From the NCBI GenBank assembly GCA_030407085.1, contig CM059582.1, forward strand, positions 198,632,001 through 198,696,000: a stretch of DNA of 64,000 bases, given 5' to 3'. This DNA is from Trichopria drosophilae. Its lineage: Eukaryota; Arthropoda; Insecta; Hymenoptera; Diapriidae. A program made the translations under genes and the position numbers. Below are positions 10,511 to 20,811 of the stretch, one piece after another. The notes under the pieces are model-generated. The model did not search any database. It saw only the letters and a program-made list of their open reading frames with translations, and had not been told where the DNA came from. Within the stretch, counting starts at the first letter, position 1, and each line of letters begins with the position of its first letter.

Positions 10511-11779
10511 TCAATTCGTTCGCAATTGATAATCTCCATTCTGCGTAATGTATCGAACCCAAGGTAAAGCTTGGTATCCGCTTTTCTCTATAATTTTTAG
10601 ATACCTCACTTGAATACCCGAAGTTGTAAAATACGGGATTTCAAATTTCACCTGAATCGGTGGTTTGCCTTCGATATCTTCCCCAACGACTGACGGCAAG
10701 CCAAAGTGCGCTCGCATCAAATATTCCTTTCCACCCGGAAACGACTTGATGGACCACGTTATAGCGCTTTGTTCCGGAGAATACTTGACGCTACCGATCG
10801 TAGTTTTAAATTTCGGCGAATCAGCGTCATTTGGAACCGGAATAACAATTTCCACATTGTTCGCAGTTGAACGACGTTTAAATTGGGATCTCGCTTTAAT
10901 CATGTATTCAACCCGACTATGAGCGTGTCTCTCAATCACAGATTCGATCCAAATCAACGGTTTTACATGAGTGTTCAACCGATACGACATTAGTTCGAAT
11001 TCGCCGTCTGGAGGAATGAAGGAAATCGTTCTATCATTTTCGAAACGGGAAAGTCTCACGCATTGATGAAATTTCACATCTTCGAGCTCCACCGATTTAG
11101 ACTTCCCACGACCTGTCGATTCGAACAAAACTTTATCGTTTAGTCCTAACCGAAGTTCCGGCATCCCTGACAGATAAACTCGCATCTTAATAGCACCGAC
11201 AATTTCCGAACTCAAGACATTGCCATTGGCGTTTGCGAGAAGATTCACCGATTCGATTACATCGAGGAAAACTTCATTTTTCCTGTATTTTATACCCTCG
11301 GATCTCCAGGAAACTGCGTTTGTAACTGCCATTGGAATTCGTGGTTGAATTTCGAGTTTGTGACCTTCTTGAGTTATGTATTCTTGTAAAATTTTACTGT
11401 CTGTTGTTTGCGGATATCCGAAATCGAGTAATTCGTCGAGAAGTTCGTATATAACCACAAAATTATCCCTGATGCTTTCTTCTTCCAGTTCTTTAAAATA
11501 TTCTTGCATAACATGCACAACTTTGTGTAGAAAGACAAAGACTAGCGAGATATTCGCATTTTTCTTTGTTGTCGACACTATGTACAAGTTATTGTACTTT
11601 ATGTAAGCGTAAGTACATTCCGGTGTTTGAATGATTGGTGTCAAGTTGCCTTCTTCCTCACGATCCATTACCAGCGGCATGAACTTTTCAATAACACCTG
11701 CTTCGATGTCACCGCGATAGTTTCTCGAAATCAGGACCTTGCCTTTTACGTCAAGAATGAATATTGCAGAGGTCGACAT
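10511..11779 (-). CDS. AP-1mu: AP-1 complex subunit mu-1 (clathrin adaptor medium chain)
   Basis: The product is the medium chain of the AP-1 adaptor, which sits on trans-Golgi and endosomal membranes with beta, gamma and sigma subunits and binds YxxPhi sorting signals in cargo tails. The 422-residue frame is full length (human about 423). It has an N-terminal longin-like mu domain (about 1-140, beginning MSTSAIFILDVKGKVLISRN) and a C-terminal mu homology domain (about 168-421). The YxxPhi pocket residues are present: F and D of EVFLDVIE, K before MRVYLSGMPE, and W and R of PWVRYITQ. I chose the ATG at 11779 because it matches the family N-terminus; an ATG at 11824 lies in frame but within what looks like an intron. 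The whole coding region is one exon. One position usually R in this family, as I recall it, reads S (NVLSSEIVG). Confidence 0.95.
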   Translation of the reverse strand: MSTSAIFILDVKGKVLISRNYRGDIEAGVIEKFMPLVMDREEEGNLTPIIQTPECTYAYIKYNNLYIVSTTKKNANISLVFVFLHKVVHVMQEYFKELEEESIRDNFVVIYELLDELLDFGYPQTTDSKILQEYITQEGHKLEIQPRIPMAVTNAVSWRSEGIKYRKNEVFLDVIESVNLLANANGNVLSSEIVGAIKMRVYLSGMPELRLGLNDKVLFESTGRGKSKSVELEDVKFHQCVRLSRFENDRTISFIPPDGEFELMSYRLNTHVKPLIWIESVIERHAHSRVEYMIKARSQFKRRSTANNVEIVIPVPNDADSPKFKTTIGSVKYSPEQSAITWSIKSFPGGKEYLMRAHFGLPSVVGEDIEGKPPIQVKFEIPYFTTSGIQVRYLKIIEKSGYQALPWVRYITQNGDYQLRTN

Positions 11780-11790
11780 GTTGAATATCC
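11780..11790 (-). other. 5'UTR part of AP-1 mu exon 2
   Basis: On the minus strand a T-rich tract ending in TTTTTACAG (AG at 11791-11792) immediately precedes GGATATTCAAC and the start codon. It forms a good 3' splice site that pairs with the donor at 12121-12122 and gives a 332-bp 5'UTR intron. Inferred from consensus only. Confidence 0.55.
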
Positions 11791-12122
11791 CTGTAAAAAC
11801 AAAAAATTTCATACTATTATTCATCTACATAAATATTTATGGCGTATTTTATGTAAACATCACGTAATAATACTTTTATAGGTTATGTTACTAAGGAAAG
11901 AATAGATCAGTTTTTTTGTTCTACTTATAGACCGGTTTTACTCAATTATATGATAAGAAATATAAATAAAGATAAAATAGAATTGTGAGGTTTATTGGAG
12001 TCAAGGACTGGAGGAAAAAACTTTGACAGCCTTGAATAAACTTGTAATTTACTCGAATTCTCAGTAAAAAATTATGTAGAGGTTTGGAAATTTTTGATGA
12101 ATCAATGTGTTGAGTTTCTCAC

Positions 12123-12290
12123 CTGATCACTAGGCTGAAGAGAAACTTTTAACAAATCGAATCTTTTCGTCAACCAGCCATTTGGAATTCTATTAAACTG
12201 CCAGATTGCCAAATGCCACTGTGGAACGACGAGTGGCAGGACCTGGACAAAAGTTGGGCGCGGATACACGCGGCATGCGCATGCGCGGGC
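12123..12290 (-). other. Putative AP-1 mu 5'UTR exon 1
   Basis: On the minus strand GATCAG is followed by GTGAGAAA, a strong splice donor, with the exon side ending at 12123. The sequence back toward 12290 is richer in G and C than its surroundings. The upstream edge is approximate. No ATG in this exon opens into the AP-1 mu frame, so it would be untranslated. Confidence 0.45.
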
Positions 12291-12330
12291 AACCTCGATG
12301 TATCGACCCACACTCGACAGCGAGTATTGC
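12255..12330 (-). promoter_or_regulatory. CpG-rich promoter with NRF1/EWG-like site
   Basis: The palindrome TGCGCATGCGCG at 12276-12287 matches the binding site of NRF1, whose insect relative is Erect wing; it is typical of TATA-less housekeeping promoters. It lies about 500 bp upstream of the AP-1 mu start codon, in an otherwise AT-rich landscape, next to the putative first exon. Assignment to AP-1 mu rests on position. Confidence 0.5.
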
Positions 12331-12641
12331 GAAGTCGTAAATTTTCAAAAAATAAAATTGTGCATAAACTTATTTTAGTTTTATAACCTAAGCATGATGT
12401 ACATTGCCAAAAATACCTATTCCTAAAGTATTCTTAAAGTGCTCTCAACAAATGTATACTGATTTGTATTCTGTTTTTTAATTCCATTGGCGCATTGATT
12501 TCCACAGTTTCTAATTCGAATTCGAACGATTTTATACCTTTTTTGTAATTTAAACGATCGTATACAATTTAGCCATAAAGAATTTATAAAGTATGTAACA
12601 TTCGCGATGGATGAATATGTATCCCAATCGTGTCCCAATAG

Positions 12642-13566
12642 CACTGTTGGGTAAAAGGAAAGTAAAACTGGATTTCTACAAATGAATGTAGATAACCGGT
12701 AGTTTACGTCGAAAACGTAGAAAACGTGTAGTCTACATAAAAATGGTAGAATACTGAAACAAGCTCGAAAACATAACCTATTCAAATGTTTACAGTAGGT
12801 CCGTCCTAAGTTATACACTCGGTTCTTTCAAAATGGCGGAAGATTCTCAAAAGTTATAGCCCCTCACTATCCCCACTTCAGCATCTTTGTTGGTATCCAT
12901 CCAATGGGTGCTTCTGTGTGTGTGTCGCGAAGCGAGTGCGGCTGAGCGAAGCAATGTAGTGGAAGAAGGAGAGGAAGAGAGTGGTATAACTTTGGACAAG
13001 CCAAATGTATATCTTTGGATAGACCTATAACTTTGGATGGTATAACTTAGGGCGGAGACTACTATATGTTTTATGGGTTTCATTAAATTGTTTTTTTATC
13101 CATAATAAACGATAAAGATTTTTTCCTGAATTCAAGATGCCAAGGTATTTGAAATTTTAAAAGAAAAGATTAAGTAATAAACCAATTAATTTTATATTAC
13201 CGTCGTAAAAAATAATGTATAAAATTTGTGAAATCAATTTTATTAATTTCTACAATTACAAAAGCATTTTTCAACAACAATATAACCTACTTAATGGTGA
13301 CATTAGCGAGGTTTTAAAAGTAGTTTTGATAATATTTACATCATTTGTAACTAATATTTTACGGATACCTTGTATCTTTTTGGATTTTTCAGTCTTCAGT
13401 TTGATTTTTAACTAAAAAAATACACATATAATTGCACCAAATAAATTTAAAAGTTTGATGTAGACTACCTCCATTTGTGTAGAAAACAGAAGATGTAGTT
13501 TACGCCATATTCTACACGTAGAAAACTGAAGTAGTTTACCTTCAGTAAACTACCAACCCAACACTG
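12642..13566. mobile_element. hAT-type MITE with 8-bp target duplication
   Basis: Left end CACTGTTGGGT and right end (complement) CAGTGTTGGGT form terminal inverted repeats of the hAT type. They are flanked by an exact 8-bp duplication CCCAATAG at 12634-12641 and 13567-13574, the length expected of hAT insertion. Subterminal blocks with GTAGTTTAC and TTCTACGTGTAGA recur inside both ends. The 925-bp element has no transposase and carries a second element within it (12793-13064). Confidence 0.85.
12793..13064. mobile_element. Nested TA-flanked MITE (Tc1/mariner-like)
   Basis: Imperfect inverted ends, CAGTAGGTCCGTCCTAAGTT on the left and the complement TAGTAGTCTCCGCCCTAAGTT on the right, are flanked by TA (12791-12792 and 13065-13066), the target duplication of the Tc1/mariner superfamily. 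The interior contains CAAAATGGCGG and a GC-richer stretch with repeated ATAACTTTGGA. It lies wholly inside the hAT-type MITE and so inserted later. Confidence 0.7.
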
Positions 13567-14862
13567 CCCAATAGTGTCCTAATCGTGTCCGCAGTTTTCT
13601 TCGATTAACGTGTATAAAAAATCGAAACGATAGGAACATGGAACTCGAGAAAAAAGTATCTACTCGAAATGCACGTATACAATACATGTGGATAAATGTG
13701 TACCTATACTACCTATGCAAGGATGCGGTATTTGAGCAAACACAAACGCAACAGACTAGAAAATATACAAAAAAATCTGTATAACTTTAGTAAGAAGTAA
13801 GTCTGTTCTTCTACGCGTATGAATGCGATCGTGTACAATATTATACGCGATACACAAACGCAACTAACCTTGCCAAAAATATGAGCGTCCATTAAGAGTT
13901 CATAAAGCGTGAATTTGACGTTCGGGGAAGGTGCAAGAAACGTGCATTCCGCTTCCACGAAAGTTCGATAGGAGTACTTAAAGTGTTTTAAATGCACCTT
14001 TTAAGAGTTCAGAGAGTAACCCAATAAACGAGTTCGTGTGCAAAAATTTTTAATACGATTTCATACGTTTCCATCCCGTTTCTTTCCTCGTTATTTCGCG
14101 ATAAATCGAATGAAAACGTATGCAAGATGATGCAACGAGTTAAAACGCATCGAATCGAATGAAATTAGTGTACTAATAATTTCGTACGGAAGCATTTAGG
14201 ACTAAAAATTGAGGTTAGGTTTGCACATAATGAATTTTCATATTAAAACGCATGGAATTGAGCCAAGTTTTACCGGGTTTATACTTCGTCTTTTTTTTAA
14301 ATATTATTCGAGGTTCAGGTAAAAACAATATAACAAAAGAGAATTTGCAAAAATAAATTTCGTAAGTAACAAAGCGAACTGTATTTGTACTCCAAAGTTT
14401 ATTCTCGTGAATTCTCGCTCGTTTCTGAATCGATTTGCTGAAATTTGACGTACATTAATATAAAGTGCATAAAATCACCATAAATTAGATTTGAGCTTGA
14501 AAATGTACATACATATTTACTTTTCGGTTTAATTTCAATATTCTAGGTTAGGAACTGATGTTATCGAGGGTCAGTTCGTCGTTTTCACGCGTAGGCGCCA
14601 CCAGCGATCTAACATGACTTCGTAAATGAACACTTCGTATAGGTAAACACGTATGCCTTCGAATGATTTCAATCAAAATTTTGCATTCGACAATTAGCCG
14701 TTTCCGTATGCGAACGGATCCCTGGTAAAAATTTCCGATTGAACTTCAATCGGACCTAATGAGACTCGATCAGACCTATTCGGTTTCAATCCGCAATTTG
14801 TCCTCGATACAATCGGACTCAATCGGACGTCGGTTTCAATCGGTTGCAATCGGAAATTTTAT

Positions 14863-15165
14863 TCGGAACGAATCGGATTCGATCCGAGGGCGACATTTCA
14901 AACGGATTCAATCCGATCATTTATTCAGAATTAATCGGACTCATTCCGAACGATAAATCGGAACGAAACGGAATCAATCCAGGTAGACATTTCAAACGGT
15001 TTCAATCCGAACTGTCAATCGGAACGAATCGGATTCCATCTGAAGTGGAAATGTCAAACGGTCTCAATCGGACCTCTCATTCGGAACGAATCGGAATCAA
15101 TCCAGATAGGCATTTCAAACGGTTTCAATCGGACCCCTCATTCGGAACGAATCGGAATTTTCAAT
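14863..15165 (+). repeat. Minisatellite, unit about 61 bp
   Basis: TCGGAACGAATCGG starts near 14863, 14958, 15019, 15081 and 15142, giving spacings of 95, 61, 62 and 61 bp. Each unit also contains a CATTTCAAACGG(T/A)TTCAATC block. The open frames through this array are repeat-driven. Confidence 0.85.
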
Positions 15166-15351
15166 TTTGTAAATTTTCAAAATTCTCTTTCATGTATGCA
15201 TTAGTTAGCTCGAAGTCATCCCCCCTTTTGAGAAACCTCAAAATTTTGTCAGATTTCACGTATCTCTCACCGTTTTCGAGATATTGAAGAATTTTTAAAA
15301 ATTTTAACGTGTGACACAAATATCATATTACGATATAAGTAGTGATCGACA

Positions 15352-15454
15352 GTAGTAGACCAGTGGTCCGTGACGCGCGCGGTCATTCTTCCTTGTTAAG
15401 CATTCTTGTTGGGGAATACTACTTGGATGGTGACCGCTTGAGAACAGATTTTTT
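15352..15454 (+). ncRNA. 5S rRNA-derived pol III segment (relic)
   Basis: The order GTTAAGC (15394), a GGGGAATAC-like intermediate element, then TACTTGGATGGTGACCGC (15419-15436) and TTGAGAACA follows the 3' two thirds of 5S rRNA, covering its internal A box, intermediate element and C box. A run of six T at 15449-15454 is positioned like a pol III terminator. The 5' third is diverged and the true 3' stem of 5S is missing, so it is not a functional ribosomal gene. It resembles the 5S-derived heads of SINE3-type elements. Confidence 0.65.
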
Positions 15455-16104
15455 AAAGATAATTAAATTATCAAAAACAAACTTTAAAATATAAAAAAAA
15501 ATAAAAAGAAATTAATTTTTATATAAATTTAAAATTTTGGAAAATTTCATTGTCGGATTAGGTCCGTTTAGAACAGTTTGAATCCGTTTCGGTCTCATTA
15601 GGTCCGTTTCGAGAGGGTGCAAAGGTGTCTGATTAGGTCAGTTTAGAACTGATTAGGTCGGGAACAAATTGCGGATTGCCCAATCGGATTGAATGAGAAA
15701 TTTTCACCAGGGATGTACATAACCTCAATTTTAAAGACTATTTATTAATTATAAGACAGTATTTTTTATTAATACTGCGCACATATTCGAATGTTTTCGA
15801 ATGTAAAGCGAAATGAAATCGTATGAAATATCATTCGCTTTAAGCAACCCATCACAAAACGTATCATTTCAAATGAAAAATTAATATCCGTGTTTCGAAA
15901 ATATCGCATATTGACGCATACGATCGAATGTAACGTATGACATCGGATGTATTGGAAAGACGACAAATATTCGAAATATATTGTGCGTATGAAAACATTT
16001 GAAAACGACTAATTTCGTATTAAAATTTGATCAATTTCATTCGAAATTGGAAACAAATCGAATGAAAGTCGAAATTTTTGAACACGAACTCGTTTATTGG
16101 GTAA

Positions 16105-17261
16105 ACACAAGCGTTTTAAAGGTGTTAAATGCACATTCGGAAGGTCCGAAACGAGGTAGATTTTCAAAATTTTTTTTGAGGTGATTAAGTGTTGTTTTTT
16201 GTTTAAAATCTTTTATTGTGAGTTAGATACATCCTTAGTATACGATATGATTTTTCTTGTTATTAACTCTCAAAATAGCGGCGTTGTACCGCGTCAAACT
16301 CGAGAGTTTTTGAAATTTGCTTGCAAGATGGCGGCTTTATTTTTTATCTGTAATAAAAAATCAAAAGAGGTGTGGTTAGTAACATTATTTTTAATACTCC
16401 AAACCTATAAAATAAAAAAAAAGTAATTTCTACAAAAATGAGAGAGATTTTTAAAAATTGAACGTTTTTTGATAATTAATTTGTTTGAATAAATTTCGTT
16501 ATTTGCATTAAAAAATCCCAACCATAGGTTTGGAGTATAGCCGGATGTTTGAAGGAGACCTCCACAAAATTTTAAAGCAATCGAATAATTATTTTTTGAG
16601 TTGTCGTGCAAGCACTATGAAAAAATGGTGTTTCGTAAAAAACGCGTTTAAAGCGCGTCCGCGCGCTACTATACATGCGGTCGAAAATATGCTGACATTT
16701 CAAAACTAATAAAGAGTTTGTTTTAAAATTTTAAGGAGACATCCTTGAGATGTTCTAGAACAAGTACAAAAATTTTACAAAATATAAAAAAAAAATGTTC
16801 GGGACCTTCCCCCCTTAAGAGTTCCACGCTTTGCACTATGGAACGGCTATGTACGCTTTGGAAAGCGTACAAGAAGGGTTCCTGATTAATGTACAAGAAA
16901 AAAATAGTTACCTAGAAAACAATTTTTTCTACGTTTTATTTAAAAATTGTTGTTTTTTTTTTTATTTTTTGTATGTAATTTAATTTTTTGTTAAAATAAA
17001 TTAATTATCTTTAAATAAGATGTTCTCATTTTTTATTATTAAACCTTGTATTATAATTCTGATTACTTTAATTTTTGTTTATCTTATTCATTGATTCATT
17101 TCCTTGTTTTTACGAAATCGTTCTCGCTAATTAGACTCGCTTTGATTCAAATGATCGTTTTACTGTCTTTTGTTTATCAAATTGGTCTATACCCTATCCA
17201 TTAGAAAACCCCCAATTACCAAGTATTAGTTTGATCAAATAACTTTCTACATCTCTATCTA
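16105..17261. other. Intergenic, nothing recognised
   Basis: AT-rich with homopolymer runs. One AAGATGGCGGC block near 16326 belongs to the dispersed repeat vocabulary of the window. No gene is supported. Confidence 0.5.
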
Positions 17262-17561
17262 TCATCTTCGATCCGCCATCATTTTTTCGGAAATCCCTAC
17301 TATGTAAGGAACACTAACAGTATTATTATATATTCTATTATCATGTTTAACACGAAAAGTATTATATAACTTTAAAACTCTCTTTCTAAAACATTCATTA
17401 ATAATGTAATCAGCATATCCATTGTTTTTCAAAATATGTTTAACAACATTTACATTCTTTTGCCTAAATTTAATATATGATAATCTAATTGCTCTAGGTC
17501 CAAGAGCGGTATCAATTTTATATTTTAAAGGTTGGTTCAAGTTAAAATGTATAGGTATCAT
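17262..17561 (-). pseudogene. Penelope-like polyprotein fragment
   Basis: The 99-residue frame contains YIKFRQKNVNVVKHILKNNG, then YADYIINECFRKRVLKL, then VSVPYIVGISEKM. This order resembles the linker between reverse transcriptase and endonuclease in Penelope-like elements (a repeated pattern of short helices ending in a '(L)KNNGYP..(F/Y)I' type turn followed by 'ISVPYI'). No catalytic domain is included and the frame ends quickly in stops, so it is a relic. Family assignment is from memory of the class. It is unrelated in position to the 3.1-4.2 kb element. Confidence 0.55.
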
Positions 17562-19975
17562 TCTCTTTTTCCGTATTTATTGACGCCATTAAACTACATT
17601 TTAACTCCAAAGAACTGAAATGTAGTCCAACACGGCCTACCCCATTTTCTACTCTTTTGGACTGAAATTTGAGTCCAATAATTTTAGAGGGTAAATTCCC
17701 CAGTAAAGAGCATATATTTATCATATTTATAAACTCCACTGTTTACAGATTTCATACTATGTACTTTATTTCCTTTTACAAATAATGTTTTAACAATTTA
17801 CTTGAATGAATGCTCAAAAGATCTGACTTCTTAGGTTATGTAATTTTACTGCCCAATTATTGCAAATACAATAATTGTAAGAATAGTCATCTTTTCAGTA
17901 CTGGGCAATTAAAAAATCATTAAACTGTCTCACATAACGAAAACACAAGTGTATGCACACACTTTATCATTCTAACGTTGCAAAATTGGTCATTAATATA
18001 TTTTTGAGTACAATAAATTCGATTCGTTACGAGTAGTAAATCGAATTACTCTCAACGCGACGGTTAAAACTTTTGGGAACGAATAAAACTCTTTGGTTGA
18101 AAGAAAAATCAAAATGGGAATTCGGAAACTCCACCGGCCGCCGTAAAAGTAAATCATAATTTTCGCACATTCGAGAGAAGAAAACGAGGACATAAATTGC
18201 GTTATAATTAAAACGGAAATATCATATGTACGAGCCAGAAACCATGTAGAGCAGTGTAATTATGGCTCTCGCCTCTTTTTGTCGGACGTTTTATTTTTTT
18301 CGAAAATGCGCACTGCGAATTTTCGTGCTACGAAATTTAAATGGGTTGTAATATAATAATACGAACAACGATAACAATAAACCTTTTTATTACGCATCGT
18401 AGAATCGAATAAACGTAAAAGTACCATAAGTGGGCATTCGCTGATCCATGAATCTTGAATTTGTAATGGAAATTGTGAAATGTGAAAATAAATTCACTCT
18501 TGTTATTTATACGTAAATCGGAATATTGGAATTATCAATATTGATACTGGAGTAGGTGGGGGATAATTTTAATATCGGCGTGTGATAGTCGGTCAAAGTG
18601 AATTTAATTTATAGGATGCAGAATTTTTAAGAACGATTTATGAACAATTTCATGAAGCATTTATAAAAATTTATTATTTTTTTTTTCGTTTTATATTGTC
18701 CCGGGTCAAATAATTACTAATAGAATGATCATGAAAGAAATTTATGATTGAAATCTGGCACTGACCCAATAAAAACTTGACGGTTTAATAAACGTATATA
18801 TTATACAAAAAGAAAAAAAAAAGATATAAAAGTAGTATACGTATGTGCAGTACGTCACTTTTATTAAACGTAAAAATGTAATTTATAAAATACAGTCTTA
18901 TTATATTACGTATACATTGGACACGTTTAACTAATGTATTTGTAAAATGTTTATAATATATTGAAAAGGAAACTATTAGAAGTGATTCTACGATACGTTT
19001 ATTATCAAAGGATATTGAGAGATTATAAAACGACTCTCGTATATTCTATTTTTATTACTATATTTAGTCTGTTATTCACCTTTAAAAAAATATAATACGA
19101 AACGTTTAATTAATATTTGAAATTGCAATATGAAATATGACTTTCGAGTGCTAAGACGTATCAAAATTGTGTAGCATTCAAGACAAATGAAAGCATTTAA
19201 GAAACGTTCATAATGTATTGATATAAAAACGGTTACATACGTCCTGCAACTACGTTAATTATTCGAATATACAACTTCCAACTAAAAAACATATAATTGT
19301 TCATTTTTTAACGCTTCAGAATTGATTTTATATCATATTATTGCTGTAAAACATCTGTGCATTCGTCAAATATCAGTTCAAATCCTTTACGCCCTTGTAT
19401 CAAAAAGTAATATTATAGAGGCGTGTAATAATTATACTCAGTGAGTGACATATACTTCAATATATGAGAATAATCCATGTTTAACCTAAGAACATCTCTT
19501 GTGAACCTGGAGAATGGGTGTCTCTATGTTCCACTCTATATAACTCACCCGGTATATGTTTATAATTTTTGTATAAATTAATATTGGTTATGATTATTAT
19601 TATGACTCCCTTAACAATAGGTGGGATAAATGCAGGCTATATATAGTAAAAAATGTCTACAATATGAAAACTTATAGATCTTTTAAAAATATTAAAAGTA
19701 TTCATAAAAAATACTTAATGATTACTTTGTCGTAATCTTTTTCTGGTAGTACAAAATCTCGTTTTGATATCAAGAATTCTTTATATGACAACTTGTAATG
19801 TTAGACAGAAGCGGACATTCGTTATATCATAAAGTTATCACTAAGAATTCTTTTAAAATGCTTCTTACAAAAGAGCATTCATTAAGAATTCATTAGGAAC
19901 TCTTTTAGATGTCTTGATGCTTATCGGGTTTCCTAAATATTACCTAATTTCGATTATAAGTTACTTCTATATTTT
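17562..19975. other. Intergenic, nothing recognised
   Basis: AT-rich sequence with short open frames only. No conserved coding frame, RNA gene or delimited element was found. Confidence 0.5.
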
Positions 19976-20811
19976 CCCGAGCGGAAAATTATTCAGGCTG
20001 GAATCAGGTCCTGATCATGAAGCCTGTGAATAAAATCAGGTCTTGACATGTCCCCTTATCAGGCCCTGGCGTATCGTGTAACGCTTTCTCTGTTAAGTCT
20101 CTGATCAGGCAACTGTATAGGACCTGCTCAGGACCTAACAATATCCAATATTTCGCATGCTTTCCAAATTTCATGGTGAAAATATTTACAATAGGATTAC
20201 GAAACAACAAATTAATTTTTCATGATTTATTACTATCTGACAAGTAAAAAGGCTGCAAAATAAAAAAACATTATTTACACATATATACGAATCGTATACA
20301 TATCCATCACGTACAATGTGTTAAATATGCTGTGCCGAACCGTTCCTACAAGTAGGCTAATATACAAAATAGAAATACGTTTCCTTAACAGGAATGAAGT
20401 AGATGCGCGATCATGTATAGTGGCGACTGAACGAATTATATAAAATTTAGAAGTTAACAAATTCAGACTTCCTTATCAGGCTCTGAGCAGGCCCCCTGAT
20501 CTGCTCCTGATTTGAAATTTCTAAAGCAGTTAGCGAGTCCCAGAAATTGAAAATAAGGCAAGCCTTATAAATTCATGGTTTGATCTTGATATGGAAATTC
20601 ACAGGCTTCCCTATATCAGTTATACTTTATTTTAACATAATCAGGGTTTAATCAGAGGCCATATTCAGAGGAACCTGATCAGGAAAACCTACTGGAACCT
20701 GATCATGCCCTGATCTGGGTACATTCAGGAGTATCCGATCAGGAACGCCTTACTGGAGCCTGGTCATGCCCTGGTACATATTTAGGCTACCTGAATAAAT
20801 TCCCGCTCGGG
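19976..20811. mobile_element. GATCAGG-rich inverted-repeat element
   Basis: The ends are inverted copies: CCCGAGCGG then ATTATTCAGG at 19976, and CCCGAGCGGG then TTTATTCAGG on the complement from 20811. Both outer quarters (about 19990-20150 and 20470-20790) are dense in CTGATCA and GATCAGG words, while the middle (20215-20460) lacks them. There is no coding region. I could not find a clear target duplication. Confidence 0.75.

Larger units (their letters stand above)
14720..15712. mobile_element. CCCTGGT-ended element carrying minisatellite and 5S-derived segment
   Basis: Ends CCCTGGTAAAAATTTC (14720) and the complement CCCTGGTGAAAATTTC (ending 15712) are inverted repeats of 16 bp with one mismatch. 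The interior contains a 61-bp minisatellite and a 5S rRNA-like region with a T-run terminator. Flanks share only AT, so the superfamily is unclear. No coding region is seen. Confidence 0.7.
14020..16101. mobile_element. TAA-flanked inverted-repeat element (PIF/Harbinger-like)
   Basis: Ends are CCCAATAAACGAGTTCG at 14020 and its complement ending at 16101, with similarity continuing through GTGT(G/T)CAAAAATTT. Both sides are flanked by TAA (14017-14019, 16102-16104), a three-base duplication as made by the PIF/Harbinger superfamily. The interior has no transposase. A second element (14720-15712) sits in the middle, so the original element was about 1.1 kb. Confidence 0.75.

Noticed and set aside
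11780..11824. Upstream in-frame ATG extending AP-1 mu by 15 residues
   Set aside because: The extension is encoded by a T-rich tract ending in CAG that looks like intron sequence, and family members start at MSTSAI-type sequence.
12102..12311. 69-codon minus frame upstream of AP-1 mu
   Set aside because: It begins with a non-ATG codon, crosses a strong splice donor and overlaps the CpG-rich start region; more likely 5'UTR.
14759..15287. 147-codon frame rich in NRI/GTNRI repeats
   Set aside because: It is the translation of a 61-bp minisatellite inside a mobile element.
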